Assembly (NCBI GenBank): GCA_035601835.1
Contig: DATNNM010000003.1
Location: forward strand, 62,001 to 126,000
Reading direction: 5' to 3'
Origin: Candidatus Tumulicola sp.
GTDB taxonomy: Bacteria > Vulcanimicrobiota > Vulcanimicrobiia > Eremiobacterales > Eremiobacteraceae
Length of the DNA: 64,000 nucleotides
Below, piece by piece: positions 33,439-41,717 of this stretch (position 1 is the stretch's first letter; every line of letters starts with the position of its first letter). The position numbers and the translations under genes are program-made. The notes under the pieces were generated by a model that worked only from the letters and a program-made list of their open reading frames with translations, did not search any database and had not been told where the DNA came from.

Positions 33439-34166
33439 CGCGCGGCGGCTTCCAGCAACGGCACCAACCGGTATGATGCCAGTCGCAAGCGGCCGGCTCC
33501 GTCCGGCGCGAGTTCCAAGCGCCCGGCGAAGCGCGCATAAGGACCGGCGTGCGCGATCGGCACGCCGTTCACGACCTCCGGAAGCTCGAGCGTTTCGTGG
33601 CTGTGACCGCCGATGATCGCGGACAATGAGGGATAGCGCGAAGCTATCTCCCGATCGGCAGCCAGTCCCAGATGCGAGAGCAAGATAGTGGCGTCGGCCG
33701 GCTCCGGCAGCGCGAGCATCTCGTCGAGCGCCGCGTGCGTGCTCAGAAATCGCCAGCCGAATATCGCTTCCCAGCCGCTGCCCGTGCGGTACTGCGGCGC
33801 GAGAAGCGCCACGAGACGTATGTCGGTATCACCGGCGCTGAGGCGCAGCGACCGGACGAACGGGGGCGTGCGCCCCCAAAGATCGAGCAGGTTCGAGCAG
33901 ATCATAGGCATGGGCATCGCCCGCGCGCGCGCCGAGAAGCAGGCGTGCAGATAATGGAACTCCCGGTTGCCGACGGCTTGGGCGCTATACCTCGCGGCAG
34001 CGAACTCTTGCATGACCGGCTCGTTCCGGCGGTAGATGGTCGACGATCCGCGCAGGCTGTCGCCGCAATCGACGCGCAGCGCGTCCGGTTCCACGATCTT
34101 GGCCAGCCGCTCGCCGAAACCGCGCCGGTCGTGCACGTCGGACGTGTGATAGATGAGGACGCTCAC
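33435..34166 (-). CDS. Calcineurin-like metallophosphoesterase in the lipid A cluster
   Basis: A 243-residue phosphoesterase with dimetal motifs HTSDVHDRRGF, VDCGDSL, GNREFHY, LLSHLGLAAD and IIGGHSHE, the layout of the 5'-nucleotidase/UshA N-terminal domain without its C-terminal domain. No signal peptide is seen, so it is cytoplasmic. The GTG start at 34166 overlaps the lpxB stop (GTGA) and its end overlaps the LpxB-related gene, so it is coupled into the lipid A operon. The UDP-2,3-diacylglucosamine hydrolysis step (LpxH/LpxI/LpxG) has no other candidate in the window; LpxH and LpxG are themselves calcineurin-like. Assignment to that step is inference. Confidence 0.78.
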   Translation of the reverse strand: MSVLIYHTSDVHDRRGFGERLAKIVEPDALRVDCGDSLRGSSTIYRRNEPVMQEFAAARYSAQAVGNREFHYLHACFSARARAMPMPMICSNLLDLWGRTPPFVRSLRLSAGDTDIRLVALLAPQYRTGSGWEAIFGWRFLSTHAALDEMLALPEPADATILLSHLGLAADREIASRYPSLSAIIGGHSHETLELPEVVNGVPIAHAGPYARFAGRLELAPDGAGRLRLASYRLVPLLEAAAR

Positions 34167-35305
34167 GCAGGCATTTGCTCGAGCATGAATCGGGCGATTC
34201 GTCGCAGCGCGTCGGGCGGACCGAGCGCGGCGCGCAGTTCGGCGTAGACGGCCGCTTGTTCGGCTCGCGGACGCGGGTCGTCCAAGTAGCGCTCGGTCAG
34301 TTCGTGGAGGCGTTCGGGCGTGAAATCGCCTTGCAGCAGCTCGGGCACCACCGGTCGCCCCAACACGAGGTTCGGCAGCGTGATCGGTCCGTGCACGAAT
34401 TGCGGCACGCGACGCTGTGCGATGCGATATTGCGCCGCCGAGATCTTATAGAACGCGATTTGTGGGATCGCTCGCAGTGCGACCTCGAGCACCGCGGTGC
34501 CCGACGCGACCCACGCCAGATGTGCGCTATCGCGCGAGGTCTCGATCGCATCGCCGCGCACGATGGTTGCAGCGGCCGGGCCGTCCGCGCGCGCCCAGAG
34601 CGTTTCGATCTGTTTCGCGCGCGCCCTCGACGAGGCGGCTATCGTGAACGTCGCGCCGCGCTCTGAGGCGAGCTGCTTGGCCGTGCGAGCGATGACGGGC
34701 AGGAGCAGGTCGACCTCTTCTTTGCGGCTGCCTGGGTAGGCGATGATGTTCGTGCCGCCGGACGGCGGCTGCAGGCTGCGCGGGGCGATGGCCGACACGA
34801 GAGGGTGCCCGAAATACTCCACCGGCAAGGAAAGGCTGCGGTAGAAATCGCGCTGCTGCGGGAACGTCGCGACCGGTGTGGCCGCCGCCGCCACGTCGCG
34901 CGCCTGTCGTTCGTTGAACAGCCACGCGCCCGGCGGGAAGTAGTAGATGATCCTGCCGCGATATTGGCCGCGGCGCAAACGCATGATGAGGCGCAGATTG
35001 AAAGCGCCGAAGTCGATCGGCACGAGCAACCTCGGCGGCTGCTTCGCGAAGCGCCGGGCCATCCACAGCATGGTGAGATAGAGCACGGGGATCTTGCCGA
35101 GCGCGGAGATCGGCCCGATGCTGGCCCATTCGCTTGAATCAGCGAGCAGCGCTGCGCCCGCATCGAGCAGCCGCTGCGCGCCGATCGCCTCGCAGCGCAA
35201 ATCCGGTCGCAACGCGCGCATCTCGCGCAGCAGCAGGGCGCCTAGCAGATCGCCCGACGCCTCGCCGGCCAGTAGCACGAGGTCGGCCGGAGCGAGGGCC
35301 GTCAC
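34163..35305 (-). CDS. lpxB: Lipid-A-disaccharide synthase LpxB
   Basis: A 380-residue GT19 enzyme that joins UDP-2,3-diacylglucosamine and lipid X. Signatures are LLAGEASGDLLGALLLREM (N-terminus), IDFGAFNLRLIMRLRRGQYRGRIIYYFPPGAWLFNERQARD, YFGHPLVSAI, YPGSRKEEVDLLLPVI and WVASGTAVLEVALRAIPQIAFYKISA. The GTG start at 35305 comes one base after the lpxA stop. The length is normal. It lies in the order lpxC-fabZ-lpxA-lpxB, as in many diderms, with an extra small gene between lpxC and fabZ. Confidence 0.96.
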   Translation of the reverse strand: MTALAPADLVLLAGEASGDLLGALLLREMRALRPDLRCEAIGAQRLLDAGAALLADSSEWASIGPISALGKIPVLYLTMLWMARRFAKQPPRLLVPIDFGAFNLRLIMRLRRGQYRGRIIYYFPPGAWLFNERQARDVAAAATPVATFPQQRDFYRSLSLPVEYFGHPLVSAIAPRSLQPPSGGTNIIAYPGSRKEEVDLLLPVIARTAKQLASERGATFTIAASSRARAKQIETLWARADGPAAATIVRGDAIETSRDSAHLAWVASGTAVLEVALRAIPQIAFYKISAAQYRIAQRRVPQFVHGPITLPNLVLGRPVVPELLQGDFTPERLHELTERYLDDPRPRAEQAAVYAELRAALGPPDALRRIARFMLEQMPA

Positions 35306-35306
35306 T

Positions 35307-36179
35307 TTAGGCCGCGCCCGGGTCTTCCTCCGTGGCGTGTTCGCGCGCGCGGCCGCCGCGCCGGCCGGCGTTGCTCGTGATGCCGCGTTCCGAAGCTGTT
35401 TCGAAAAACGTGAGCAGCTCTTTGCCTTCGGACGTGACCATGGATGCGCGCAGCCGTTCGATCACGGTGGACTGGCGATCGTCCCCCATATACAGCAGCC
35501 GATACGCTTCCTTGAGCTCGGAGATCGCCTCGGGCGCGATGGCGTTTCGTTTGAGTCCGACGCGGTTGAGCCCGCGCACCGACGCCGGATTGCCCTCGAT
35601 GAGGAAAAAAGGCGGCACATCTTTCAAGATCTTGCTGCGGCCGCCGAGAAACGACAGGCGACCGATGCGCACGAATTGGTGGACGCCGACCATGCCGCCG
35701 AGATTGGCGCCGTCGCCCACGCTGACGTGCCCTGCGAGCTGCGAGAGATTCGACATCACGACGTTGTTGCCGATGCGGCAGTCGTGCGCGATGTGCGCGT
35801 AGGCAAGCAAGTGGTTGTCGGAGCCGATGACGGTCTCGGATTCGGGGTCAGTGCCGCGATTGATGGTGACGTATTCTCGGAGGATATTACGATCGCCGAT
35901 ACGGACGTACGATACTTCGCCGCGATGCTTCTTGTCCTGCGACGCGCCGCCGATCACCGAAAAAGGATACACCGTATTGTCGCACCCGATCCTGGTGTGG
36001 CCCAGCACGACGACGTTGGCGAGCAGGCGCGTGCCATCACCGATCGTGACGTTCTCGCCGATCAAACAGTACGGGCCGATCTCCGTGCCTCGGCCTAGCT
36101 TCGCACTTGGATGCACCACCGCGGTCGGGTGCACGTTCAATGAGTAGACGTTGACCGAAGGCACTCGCGCGGTCCCCAT
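35307..36179 (-). CDS. lpxA: UDP-N-acetylglucosamine acyltransferase LpxA
   Basis: A 290-residue trimeric left-handed beta-helix acyltransferase that starts lipid A synthesis. Hexapeptide repeats run from about residue 15 to 190. The catalytic His is His132 in AYAHIAHDC (equivalent to E. coli His125), and the substrate loop NRGT is at about 107-110. The C-terminal helical domain (about 200-265) is followed by a charged extension of about 25 residues not usual in the family. ATG 36179 overlaps the fabZ stop (TGATG); a GTG one codon earlier is also possible. Confidence 0.96.
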   Translation of the reverse strand: MGTARVPSVNVYSLNVHPTAVVHPSAKLGRGTEIGPYCLIGENVTIGDGTRLLANVVVLGHTRIGCDNTVYPFSVIGGASQDKKHRGEVSYVRIGDRNILREYVTINRGTDPESETVIGSDNHLLAYAHIAHDCRIGNNVVMSNLSQLAGHVSVGDGANLGGMVGVHQFVRIGRLSFLGGRSKILKDVPPFFLIEGNPASVRGLNRVGLKRNAIAPEAISELKEAYRLLYMGDDRQSTVIERLRASMVTSEGKELLTFFETASERGITSNAGRRGGRAREHATEEDPGAA

Positions 36180-36652
36180 CACATGTGCAGCACGGACGCG
36201 TCGAGCTTGAAGAGCCGCGCATCCGTGACGACCGAAAAGGTCAGCTCACCACTGCATACGAGTTGGTCGCCTACGCGCGTTTCGGCGGCGAGGCGTCCAT
36301 AATTCATCTTCGTCCACAGCAGGTTCACCTCCATGCGGAGCGTGTCGCCGGGAATGACGGGCCGACGGAACTTGAATTTGTCGACGCCGACGAGATACGG
36401 CACCGTCGTCGCCGAACTGTTCGGCTCCATAATGACGGTGCCCCCGAGCTGCGCCATCGCCTCGATGATGATCACGCCCGGCATGACCGGGTTGTTCGGG
36501 AAGTGCCCGGTGAAGAACGGTTCGTTGAAGGTGACGTTCTTGAAACCGACCGCGCGCTTGAGGTGTTCGAGTTCGGTTATGCGGTCGATGAGGAGCATCG
36601 GATAGCGATGCGGTAGGATCTCCATAATGGAGCGGATATCGACATATGCCAC
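36179..36652 (-). CDS. fabZ: 3-hydroxyacyl-ACP dehydratase FabZ
   Basis: A 157-residue hot-dog-fold dehydratase of type II fatty acid synthesis, which draws on the same hydroxyacyl-ACP pool as LpxA and LpxD. The active site is His50 (FFTGHFPNNPVMPGV) and Glu64 (IIIEAMAQLGG); N-terminal ILPHRYPMLLIDRI is typical. The GTG start at 36652 is supported by TGGAGG eight bases upstream. That site sits in a small self-complementary GCCTCTGGAGGC, right after the palindrome at 36670-36688, so initiation could be structure-sensitive. Confidence 0.96.
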   Translation of the reverse strand: MAYVDIRSIMEILPHRYPMLLIDRITELEHLKRAVGFKNVTFNEPFFTGHFPNNPVMPGVIIIEAMAQLGGTVIMEPNSSATTVPYLVGVDKFKFRRPVIPGDTLRMEVNLLWTKMNYGRLAAETRVGDQLVCSGELTFSVVTDARLFKLDASVLHM

Positions 36653-36669
36653 GTGCGTAGCCTCCAGAG

Positions 36670-36786
36670 GCCGGCGCTATGCGCCGGCATGCCTGTCCAA
36701 TTCGCCGTGAGGTGACCGCGTCCCGTCATTGGAATGTAGCGTTCCGAGCGAAGACTTTAGCGTAGCCACGGACCTTTAGGTCCGTG
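36670..36786. repeat. Palindrome cluster upstream of fabZ
   Basis: Three elements: a perfect GCCGGCGC/GCGCCGGC hairpin with loop TAT (36670-36688); a GTAG...CTTTAG stretch without clear arms (36736-36759); and a full CACGGACC-type element with GTAGCC head and perfect arms (36762-36786), matching the copy at 1044-1068. They fill the 170-base gap between fabZ and the compositionally odd small gene. Confidence 0.8.
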
Positions 36787-36822
36787 CCAATCCTCCGCCC
36801 TTGCGTCACGGGGTCGCCGCGC

Positions 36823-37083
36823 CTATTTGGACGTATCGTCGAGTCTGCGAAGGCGACTTTCAGCCCTGGTGACGGCCTCTTGGAAAGCGACTAGCTCAAA
36901 TGTCCATATCGAGCCGTCCTTCTTGGGCCAGATCTCTAGGTCGAAGACAGCCTCGCCCCGCTCTTCACTAACTATTGCGACAATTTCGTCGTTGAAGTAT
37001 ACTTCGGCAATCAGTTTTTCGAACAACGGATCCGATGCGACGACAATGCGAAAACCAGGAACTCGTTCAACCTGCAAGGTCAA
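36823..37083 (-). CDS. Small hypothetical protein in a low-GC insert between lpxC and fabZ
   Basis: An 86-residue protein from TTG 37083 (start uncertain). It is compact and mixed-charge, with DPLFEKLIAEVYFNDEIVAIVSEERGEAVFDLEIWPKKDG and the C-terminal helix WTFELVAFQEAVTRAESRLRRLDD, a pattern seen in small stand-alone proteins of unknown function. I cannot name a family. Base composition is far from its neighbours: 36961-37020 counts 23 G+C in 60, while flanking lpx genes are about two-thirds GC. Position and composition point to horizontal acquisition. Confidence 0.6.
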   Translation of the reverse strand: MTLQVERVPGFRIVVASDPLFEKLIAEVYFNDEIVAIVSEERGEAVFDLEIWPKKDGSIWTFELVAFQEAVTRAESRLRRLDDTSK

Positions 37084-37104
37084 ATGCTCGCATGAAGTCG
37101 TCGT

Positions 37105-37938
37105 TTACAATGCGGCGGCGAGGGGGGCGCGCAGCGATTGCGCGGCTGCGACGTGCAGCGCGTGACCTGATTTCAGCGCGATCACCTCGCCGCGCAAACG
37201 CGCGCCGATCAGTCCGAAATCTCCGATGAGATCGAGGGCCTTGTGACGCACGATCTCATCCGGGAAACGCAGCGGTCCCGCGTAGCCGTCACGCTCGATG
37301 ACGACTGCGTTGTCCAGCGCGCCCCCGAGCGCCAGGCCTTGTGCGTGCAGCGCTTCGACTTCGGCGCGGAATCCGAACGTCCGATTCGGCGCGATCTCGC
37401 GCAGGAAATAGTCGGGCGTCAGTGGCGGCGTCTGCAAGAACTGTATGCCGACCGGCTCCGGAAACGCGACGAAGAAATTGATGGTGAGGTCGCGCGCGGG
37501 TACGATGACCAGCAGCTTATCGCCATCGCGATGCCAGGACGGCGAGCGCACGATCATCTCGCGACGCGGAACTTTCTGCTCGAGCGAGCCCCCGTCGGCG
37601 AGCGCTTGCGCGAAGGGCAGCGCGCTGCCGTCGAGTATGGGCACTTCGGGCCCAGCCACGGCGATGATCGCGTTGTCGATCTCCATGCCGACCAGCGCGG
37701 CAAGCACGTGTTCGACGGTATGCAGTTCAGCGGTCGCAGAGGCGACCGTCGTGCAGCGCGTGGTCGAGCGGACCACCTCCGGCGTCGCTGCGATTCGCGA
37801 GCCGTCGGCGAGGACAAAAGAAATGCCGGCGTTGGCCGGCGCGGGTGATATGGTGACGCGGGATTGAGACCCGGTGTGCAGGCCCACGCCCGACACCGTG
37901 AACTCGTTTGCGAGCGTATGCTGGAGGTGTGCGTCCAT
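37105..37938 (-). CDS. lpxC: UDP-3-O-acyl-N-acetylglucosamine deacetylase LpxC
   Basis: A 277-residue zinc deacetylase, the committed step of lipid A synthesis. Motifs: SGVGLHTGSQSRVTISPA (about 16-33), LHTVEHVLAALVGMEIDNA with zinc ligand His77, ILDGSALPFAQAL, and RHKALDLIGDFGLIG with the remaining zinc His and Asp. Length is somewhat short of the E. coli enzyme (305) because the C-terminal tail is trimmed. It starts at ATG 37938, 11 bases after lpxD. It is the first lpx gene followed by foreign-looking DNA rather than directly by fabZ. Confidence 0.96.
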   Translation of the reverse strand: MDAHLQHTLANEFTVSGVGLHTGSQSRVTISPAPANAGISFVLADGSRIAATPEVVRSTTRCTTVASATAELHTVEHVLAALVGMEIDNAIIAVAGPEVPILDGSALPFAQALADGGSLEQKVPRREMIVRSPSWHRDGDKLLVIVPARDLTINFFVAFPEPVGIQFLQTPPLTPDYFLREIAPNRTFGFRAEVEALHAQGLALGGALDNAVVIERDGYAGPLRFPDEIVRHKALDLIGDFGLIGARLRGEVIALKSGHALHVAAAQSLRAPLAAAL

Positions 37939-37949
37939 CCCGTTCGGCT

Positions 37950-38987
37950 CTAGCGTTGTTTGCGCAACTCGTCCACGAGTGCTGACAGCGCCGCGACCTG
38001 TTCGGCGAGCTTAGGCAGTTTTCGAAGCATGACCTTCTGCTGCATCTCTTCACGATACGCGACTGCCGGCGTGCCCCAGTACGTGCCTGCGTTCTTGATC
38101 GAACCGACGATGCCTGATTGGCCTCCGAAAATCGCGCCGTCGCAGATCTCGATGTGCCCGTTCACGCCGACCTGTCCGGCCATGGTCACGACTGCGCCGA
38201 CCTTCGTCGATCCCGCGATGCCGACTTGCGCGCACAGCGTGCCGTCTTCGCCGATCTGAACATTGTGTCCGATCTGCACGAGATTGTCGATTTTGGTCCC
38301 GCTGCCCACCACGGTCGATCCAGTCACCGCCCGATCGATGGTCGAGCAAGCGCCGATCTCCACGCGGTCGCCGATGACCACGTTGCCGATCTGCGGGATC
38401 TTGATCTGTTCTTTGCCCACGCGCACGAAGCCGAAACCGTCGCTGCCGATCACGCAATTCGAGTGCAGGATGCAGTCGTCACCGATGACGCACGCATCGA
38501 GCACGCACGCGCGCGGATGGAGCAGGGTGCGCGCGCCGATGCGCGCGTTCACACCGACATAGGCCCCGGGAAGCAGGATCGCGCCGTCGCCCAGCGTCGC
38601 GCCGCTGCGAACGATCGCGCCCGCGCCGATCCAGACTTGCGCGCCGCGCTGCACGTCTGCCTCGATGATCGCCGAGGGATGCGTGAAATCAGCGTGCGGC
38701 AGCGGCGGCGCAAAGGATGCCAGGATGGAGGCGAGCGCCGCGCGCACATCCGCTGCGACGATCAACGTCTTGCCGCGCGCGTCGGAGACGGTCACCGCTG
38801 CGGGCACGATGACGGCCGACGCTTTTGAAGCAAGCGCTCTGTCGATCCACTTCGCGTCGACCGCGAAGGTCAGCGTGCCTGCGACGGCTTCATCGACGGC
38901 GCTGACGCGTTCGACCGGCAGCCCCGCGTCGCCCGACACGGTCGCGCCGGCAAGCGCCGCAAGTTCGCCGACGGTGCGCGCTATCAA
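37950..38987 (-). CDS. lpxD: UDP-3-O-(3-hydroxyacyl)glucosamine N-acyltransferase LpxD
   Basis: A 345-residue enzyme. The N-terminal uridine-binding domain (about 1-100) is followed by a left-handed beta-helix (about 105-305) with SNCVIGSDGFGFV, IPQIGNVVIGDRVEIGACSTIDRAV and the catalytic His in DNLVQIGHNVQIGE, and a short C-terminal helix (LRKLPKLAEQVAALSALVDELRKQ). It adds the second acyl chain of lipid A precursor. The start is TTG at 38987 with no strong ribosome site. It follows three OmpH/Skp-like genes, as skp-lpxD does in proteobacteria. Confidence 0.96.
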   Translation of the reverse strand: MIARTVGELAALAGATVSGDAGLPVERVSAVDEAVAGTLTFAVDAKWIDRALASKASAVIVPAAVTVSDARGKTLIVAADVRAALASILASFAPPLPHADFTHPSAIIEADVQRGAQVWIGAGAIVRSGATLGDGAILLPGAYVGVNARIGARTLLHPRACVLDACVIGDDCILHSNCVIGSDGFGFVRVGKEQIKIPQIGNVVIGDRVEIGACSTIDRAVTGSTVVGSGTKIDNLVQIGHNVQIGEDGTLCAQVGIAGSTKVGAVVTMAGQVGVNGHIEICDGAIFGGQSGIVGSIKNAGTYWGTPAVAYREEMQQKVMLRKLPKLAEQVAALSALVDELRKQR

Positions 38988-38998
38988 GGCGAGCCGGT

Positions 38999-39439
38999 CT
39001 ATTTACCCGGCGACGGAGATACCGGCGTGATCTTCAGCGCCTTTTCGACGTCGTCCGTGATGTCGTCGCCACCGTAGGCCACGCCCTGGCGCGTCACCAC
39101 CAGCTCGTAGTGACGCTGTGCGGCGATGTCCTTGACGACGCCGCGCACTTCATCGGTCACTTCGTTCTGCCAGCGATGCTCTTGTTGCTGGAACTGCAGT
39201 ATTTGCCGCTGTCGCTCCGACGGGCTCATCTTCGCCGTGATGATGCTATTGTAGTTCGCCTGCAACTGGTTGGCGTAGTTGATGAATTTCGGCCAATGCT
39301 GCTCGATGCTCGTGACGTTGACGACCGCGACTTTCGAGTGCGCATGCGCGCAGCCGCCTAGCATGACCGCGACGAGCAGCACCAGCAGCATGGACGCGAG
39401 CTTCGCTCGCAGCGCGCTATGAAAGAGAGTATTATTCAT
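38999..39439 (-). CDS. OmpH/Skp-like lipoprotein (third of three)
   Basis: A 146-residue lipoprotein with a type II signal ending LGGC (about residue 30). The mature part is a short version of the OmpH/Skp pattern: AVVNVTSIEQHWPKFINYANQLQ, a coiled-coil arm, then a hydrophobic strand (HYELVVTRQGVAYGGDDITDDV) matching the end of the OmpH domain. A periplasmic chaperone-like or envelope-associated role is likely. The ATG lies next to the stop of the 467-residue paralogue, so both are probably translated together. Confidence 0.82.
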   Translation of the reverse strand: MNNTLFHSALRAKLASMLLVLLVAVMLGGCAHAHSKVAVVNVTSIEQHWPKFINYANQLQANYNSIITAKMSPSERQRQILQFQQQEHRWQNEVTDEVRGVVKDIAAQRHYELVVTRQGVAYGGDDITDDVEKALKITPVSPSPGK

Positions 39440-40843
39440 TCATCCCCCGGATTGCGTTGGTGAAGGCGCGGGCGACGGCAGCGCCGCGACCGCTTGGGTC
39501 ACTTGGTCCGTCAGGTCAACGGCCGAGCCCGCTCCGCGCACGGATGTGAGGACGACACCCACGCCTTGCTTCTGAGCGATGACGGCGATCTGCTGCCGCA
39601 CCTGCTCGACGATCTTGTCGAGCAGATCACGGCGCTGCTGCGCGAGCCGGTTCACCTCGTCAGCGAGCGCGGCGTTGTCTTGGAACTGCATGTGCGCGAT
39701 AGCGCTGTACTTCGCGACGAGCGATTTGCGCGTGTCCGCGTACGACGCCATCGACTTGTTGAATTCGGCGGTATACTTGGCTTGCTGTTCCGAGTGGATG
39801 CGGTCGATGTCCGCCTTCACTTTCGGATTCTTCGCCAGCGTCTCGTTCGCGCTCTTGAGCTGCTCCTGGAACTTCGAGCCGATGCCGGTCACCTGCGTCT
39901 TGAGCTGGTCGTTCATCTGCTGTTGACGGCCTTGAAGTTTTGCCTGGGTCGCAGCGGCGGTGGCGTTGCGCTCAGAGTCGAAGCTCTTGGCCGCATCGCG
40001 CTGCAGACCGTCCTCGTACTTCTTGAGCTCGGTGTTGTCTTGGGATTTCATCCGGTTGATCAGCGCATCCTCACGCGTCTGGATGTTCTGCAGCTGGCCG
40101 GCGTACTGCGCGCGCTCTTCGGGCGTGAGGTTGCTCGAGTCGAGTTTGAGTTTGAGGTTCAGCTTCTGGTCTTGATCCTCGCGCGACAATTTGAGCTGGT
40201 ATGCCGTCTCCGCCGTCTCGAGCTTGTTGCGCTTGTCTTGGATCTTGGCGAACACGTCGGCGTGGAGCCGCTGCGACACTTCCGCCAGGTGCTGATTGTC
40301 TTGCTTGTACAGCGATTTCTGATATTCGACGAAGGCCTTGCCCGCCTCGGTTTGGATCTGTTTCACTTGTTCGCCGAATTGCTGCTGGACGTTGCCCGAG
40401 ATCTGCGTCGAGCTCGTGCCGGCGAGCGCGCGGTTTTGCACCGCGGCGATCGCTTGGGCTTCTTGCTGTTCGTAGAAGCTGCGCCGCCGTGCGACCTCTT
40501 CTTGGAATTGCGCCTGTGCCGCGGCGAGCTCGCGCTGCATCGCGGCCTCGGCGGCGCGCTGCTCTGGCGTCTGCGCCTGCGGCGCTTGTTGCTGCTGCGC
40601 ATTGAGCGCCACGATCTGCGTCTGCAGCGAATCGATCTCGTTATGCAGCGGATGCGCGGTGACGATCTTGCTCATGTCGACGTAGCCGGCCTGACCGCCG
40701 CCCGCCGGCATCGTGAACAGCGACGCTGAGGGATAGCTCAGACCGCCTGAACTGCTCTGCTTGTTGCACCCGGTCAGGCACGCGGCGATAACCAGCGCGA
40801 CAAAACAGAAGCTTCGCAAGCTATTTGAGCGCTGCGACGACAT
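39440..40843 (-). CDS. Long coiled-coil OmpH/Skp-like lipoprotein (second of three)
   Basis: A 467-residue lipoprotein: signal with LTGC near residue 25, GYVDMSKIVTAHPLHNEIDSL at the start of the OmpH-like core, then a very long Gln/Ala/Lys-rich coiled coil (about 85-400), and a closing strand region (QKQGVGVVLTSVRGAGSAVDLTDQV). Skp is normally ~160 residues, so the coiled-coil arm is greatly extended and could span much of the periplasm. It overlaps the upstream paralogue by 23 bases; a later TTG start is possible but poorly supported. Confidence 0.82.
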   Translation of the reverse strand: MSSQRSNSLRSFCFVALVIAACLTGCNKQSSSGGLSYPSASLFTMPAGGGQAGYVDMSKIVTAHPLHNEIDSLQTQIVALNAQQQQAPQAQTPEQRAAEAAMQRELAAAQAQFQEEVARRRSFYEQQEAQAIAAVQNRALAGTSSTQISGNVQQQFGEQVKQIQTEAGKAFVEYQKSLYKQDNQHLAEVSQRLHADVFAKIQDKRNKLETAETAYQLKLSREDQDQKLNLKLKLDSSNLTPEERAQYAGQLQNIQTREDALINRMKSQDNTELKKYEDGLQRDAAKSFDSERNATAAATQAKLQGRQQQMNDQLKTQVTGIGSKFQEQLKSANETLAKNPKVKADIDRIHSEQQAKYTAEFNKSMASYADTRKSLVAKYSAIAHMQFQDNAALADEVNRLAQQRRDLLDKIVEQVRQQIAVIAQKQGVGVVLTSVRGAGSAVDLTDQVTQAVAALPSPAPSPTQSGG

Positions 40844-41651
40844 CCGCCGTGACGTCCGTCCCGCCGTATACGCGATCGGCCATATCGATCACGAGCATCA
40901 AGTTCTTCTTCCGCGCGACGTCGGAGATGGCTTTCTGCGTCTGATCGATGATGGGCTGGATTACTTTCTTCTGCTCGTCCGCGAGCTGCTTGTTGAACGA
41001 ATCCACGATCTGCTGCTTTTGCGAATCCGTCTTGCCGGCGCTCTGCTTGGTGAGATCCACGCCCAGCTTCTGGCGGTACTGGATGAATTCGTCGTTGGCA
41101 GCCTTGAACTTCGGCAGCGCGTCGAGCTGGCTCTGATCCACATAACCGACCTCGGAGGCCGGCGGCGTGTTGACCGGCGGCACGACCTGGCCTGGTTGGT
41201 TGAACAGCGCGATGACATCGCCCGTGATCTCTTGCCCGCCGAAGACGACGATCTGCTTGTCCACGACGACGCCGAGACTCTTGTTGGCCGCGACCGCCGC
41301 GATGGCGGTCTGGGCTCGGGCGAGCAGTTGATCGAAGAGCTCGTGCTGTTTGGCCGCCAGCTTCTGGTTGAAGTCATTGAAGATCTTCTGCTTGTCCGCG
41401 TCGCTTTTGCCCTTGACGGCCGCCATGAATTGGCCGTTCATGCCCCCGCGGTACTGCGCGAATTGCCGCTGCGCGTCGACGAACGGTTTGAGACTCCCCA
41501 GGGCCTGCTGGTCGACGAAGCCGATATCGACGATGTCCGTCGCCAGTGCCTGGGGCGCCAGCGCTATGAAGAGCGCGAGTACGAGGCCGGCCGCCACGGC
41601 GCCTGAAGCGGGCATGCGCCCAGTCCAAAAAGCGGTATGAGTGCTTTGCAT
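40821..41651 (-). CDS. Tandem-domain OmpH/Skp-like periplasmic protein (first of three)
   Basis: A 276-residue exported protein with signal peptide (about 1-38, cleavage after ALA). It contains two consecutive OmpH/Skp-like domains, each beginning GFVDQQAL or GYVDQSQLDALPKF, with a helical arm, and ending in a strand region (LGVVVDKQIVVFGGQEITGDV and LMLVIDMADRVYGGTDVTADV). An internal duplication is thus visible. It sits directly downstream of bamA (66-base gap), fitting a chaperone that delivers outer-membrane proteins to the BAM complex. Confidence 0.85.
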   Translation of the reverse strand: MQSTHTAFWTGRMPASGAVAAGLVLALFIALAPQALATDIVDIGFVDQQALGSLKPFVDAQRQFAQYRGGMNGQFMAAVKGKSDADKQKIFNDFNQKLAAKQHELFDQLLARAQTAIAAVAANKSLGVVVDKQIVVFGGQEITGDVIALFNQPGQVVPPVNTPPASEVGYVDQSQLDALPKFKAANDEFIQYRQKLGVDLTKQSAGKTDSQKQQIVDSFNKQLADEQKKVIQPIIDQTQKAISDVARKKNLMLVIDMADRVYGGTDVTADVVAALK

Positions 41652-41717
41652 GTTCGTCCGTTTTCTATCCTTATATAGTAGCGTTTGTCTGACCTTGGGG
41701 AGCGGCCTGGTCCGGCG

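Noticed and set aside
36827-37165. A 112-codon plus-strand frame opposite the small low-GC gene
   Set aside because: Ser/Thr-rich composition typical of an antisense shadow and overlap with the lpxC end; the minus-strand frame reads as a compact mixed protein.
39494-40729. A 411-codon leucine/arginine-rich frame antisense to the long Skp-like lipoprotein
   Set aside because: A frame opposite a Gln/Ala/Lys coiled coil naturally reads as Leu/Arg-rich; no start signal or family match.
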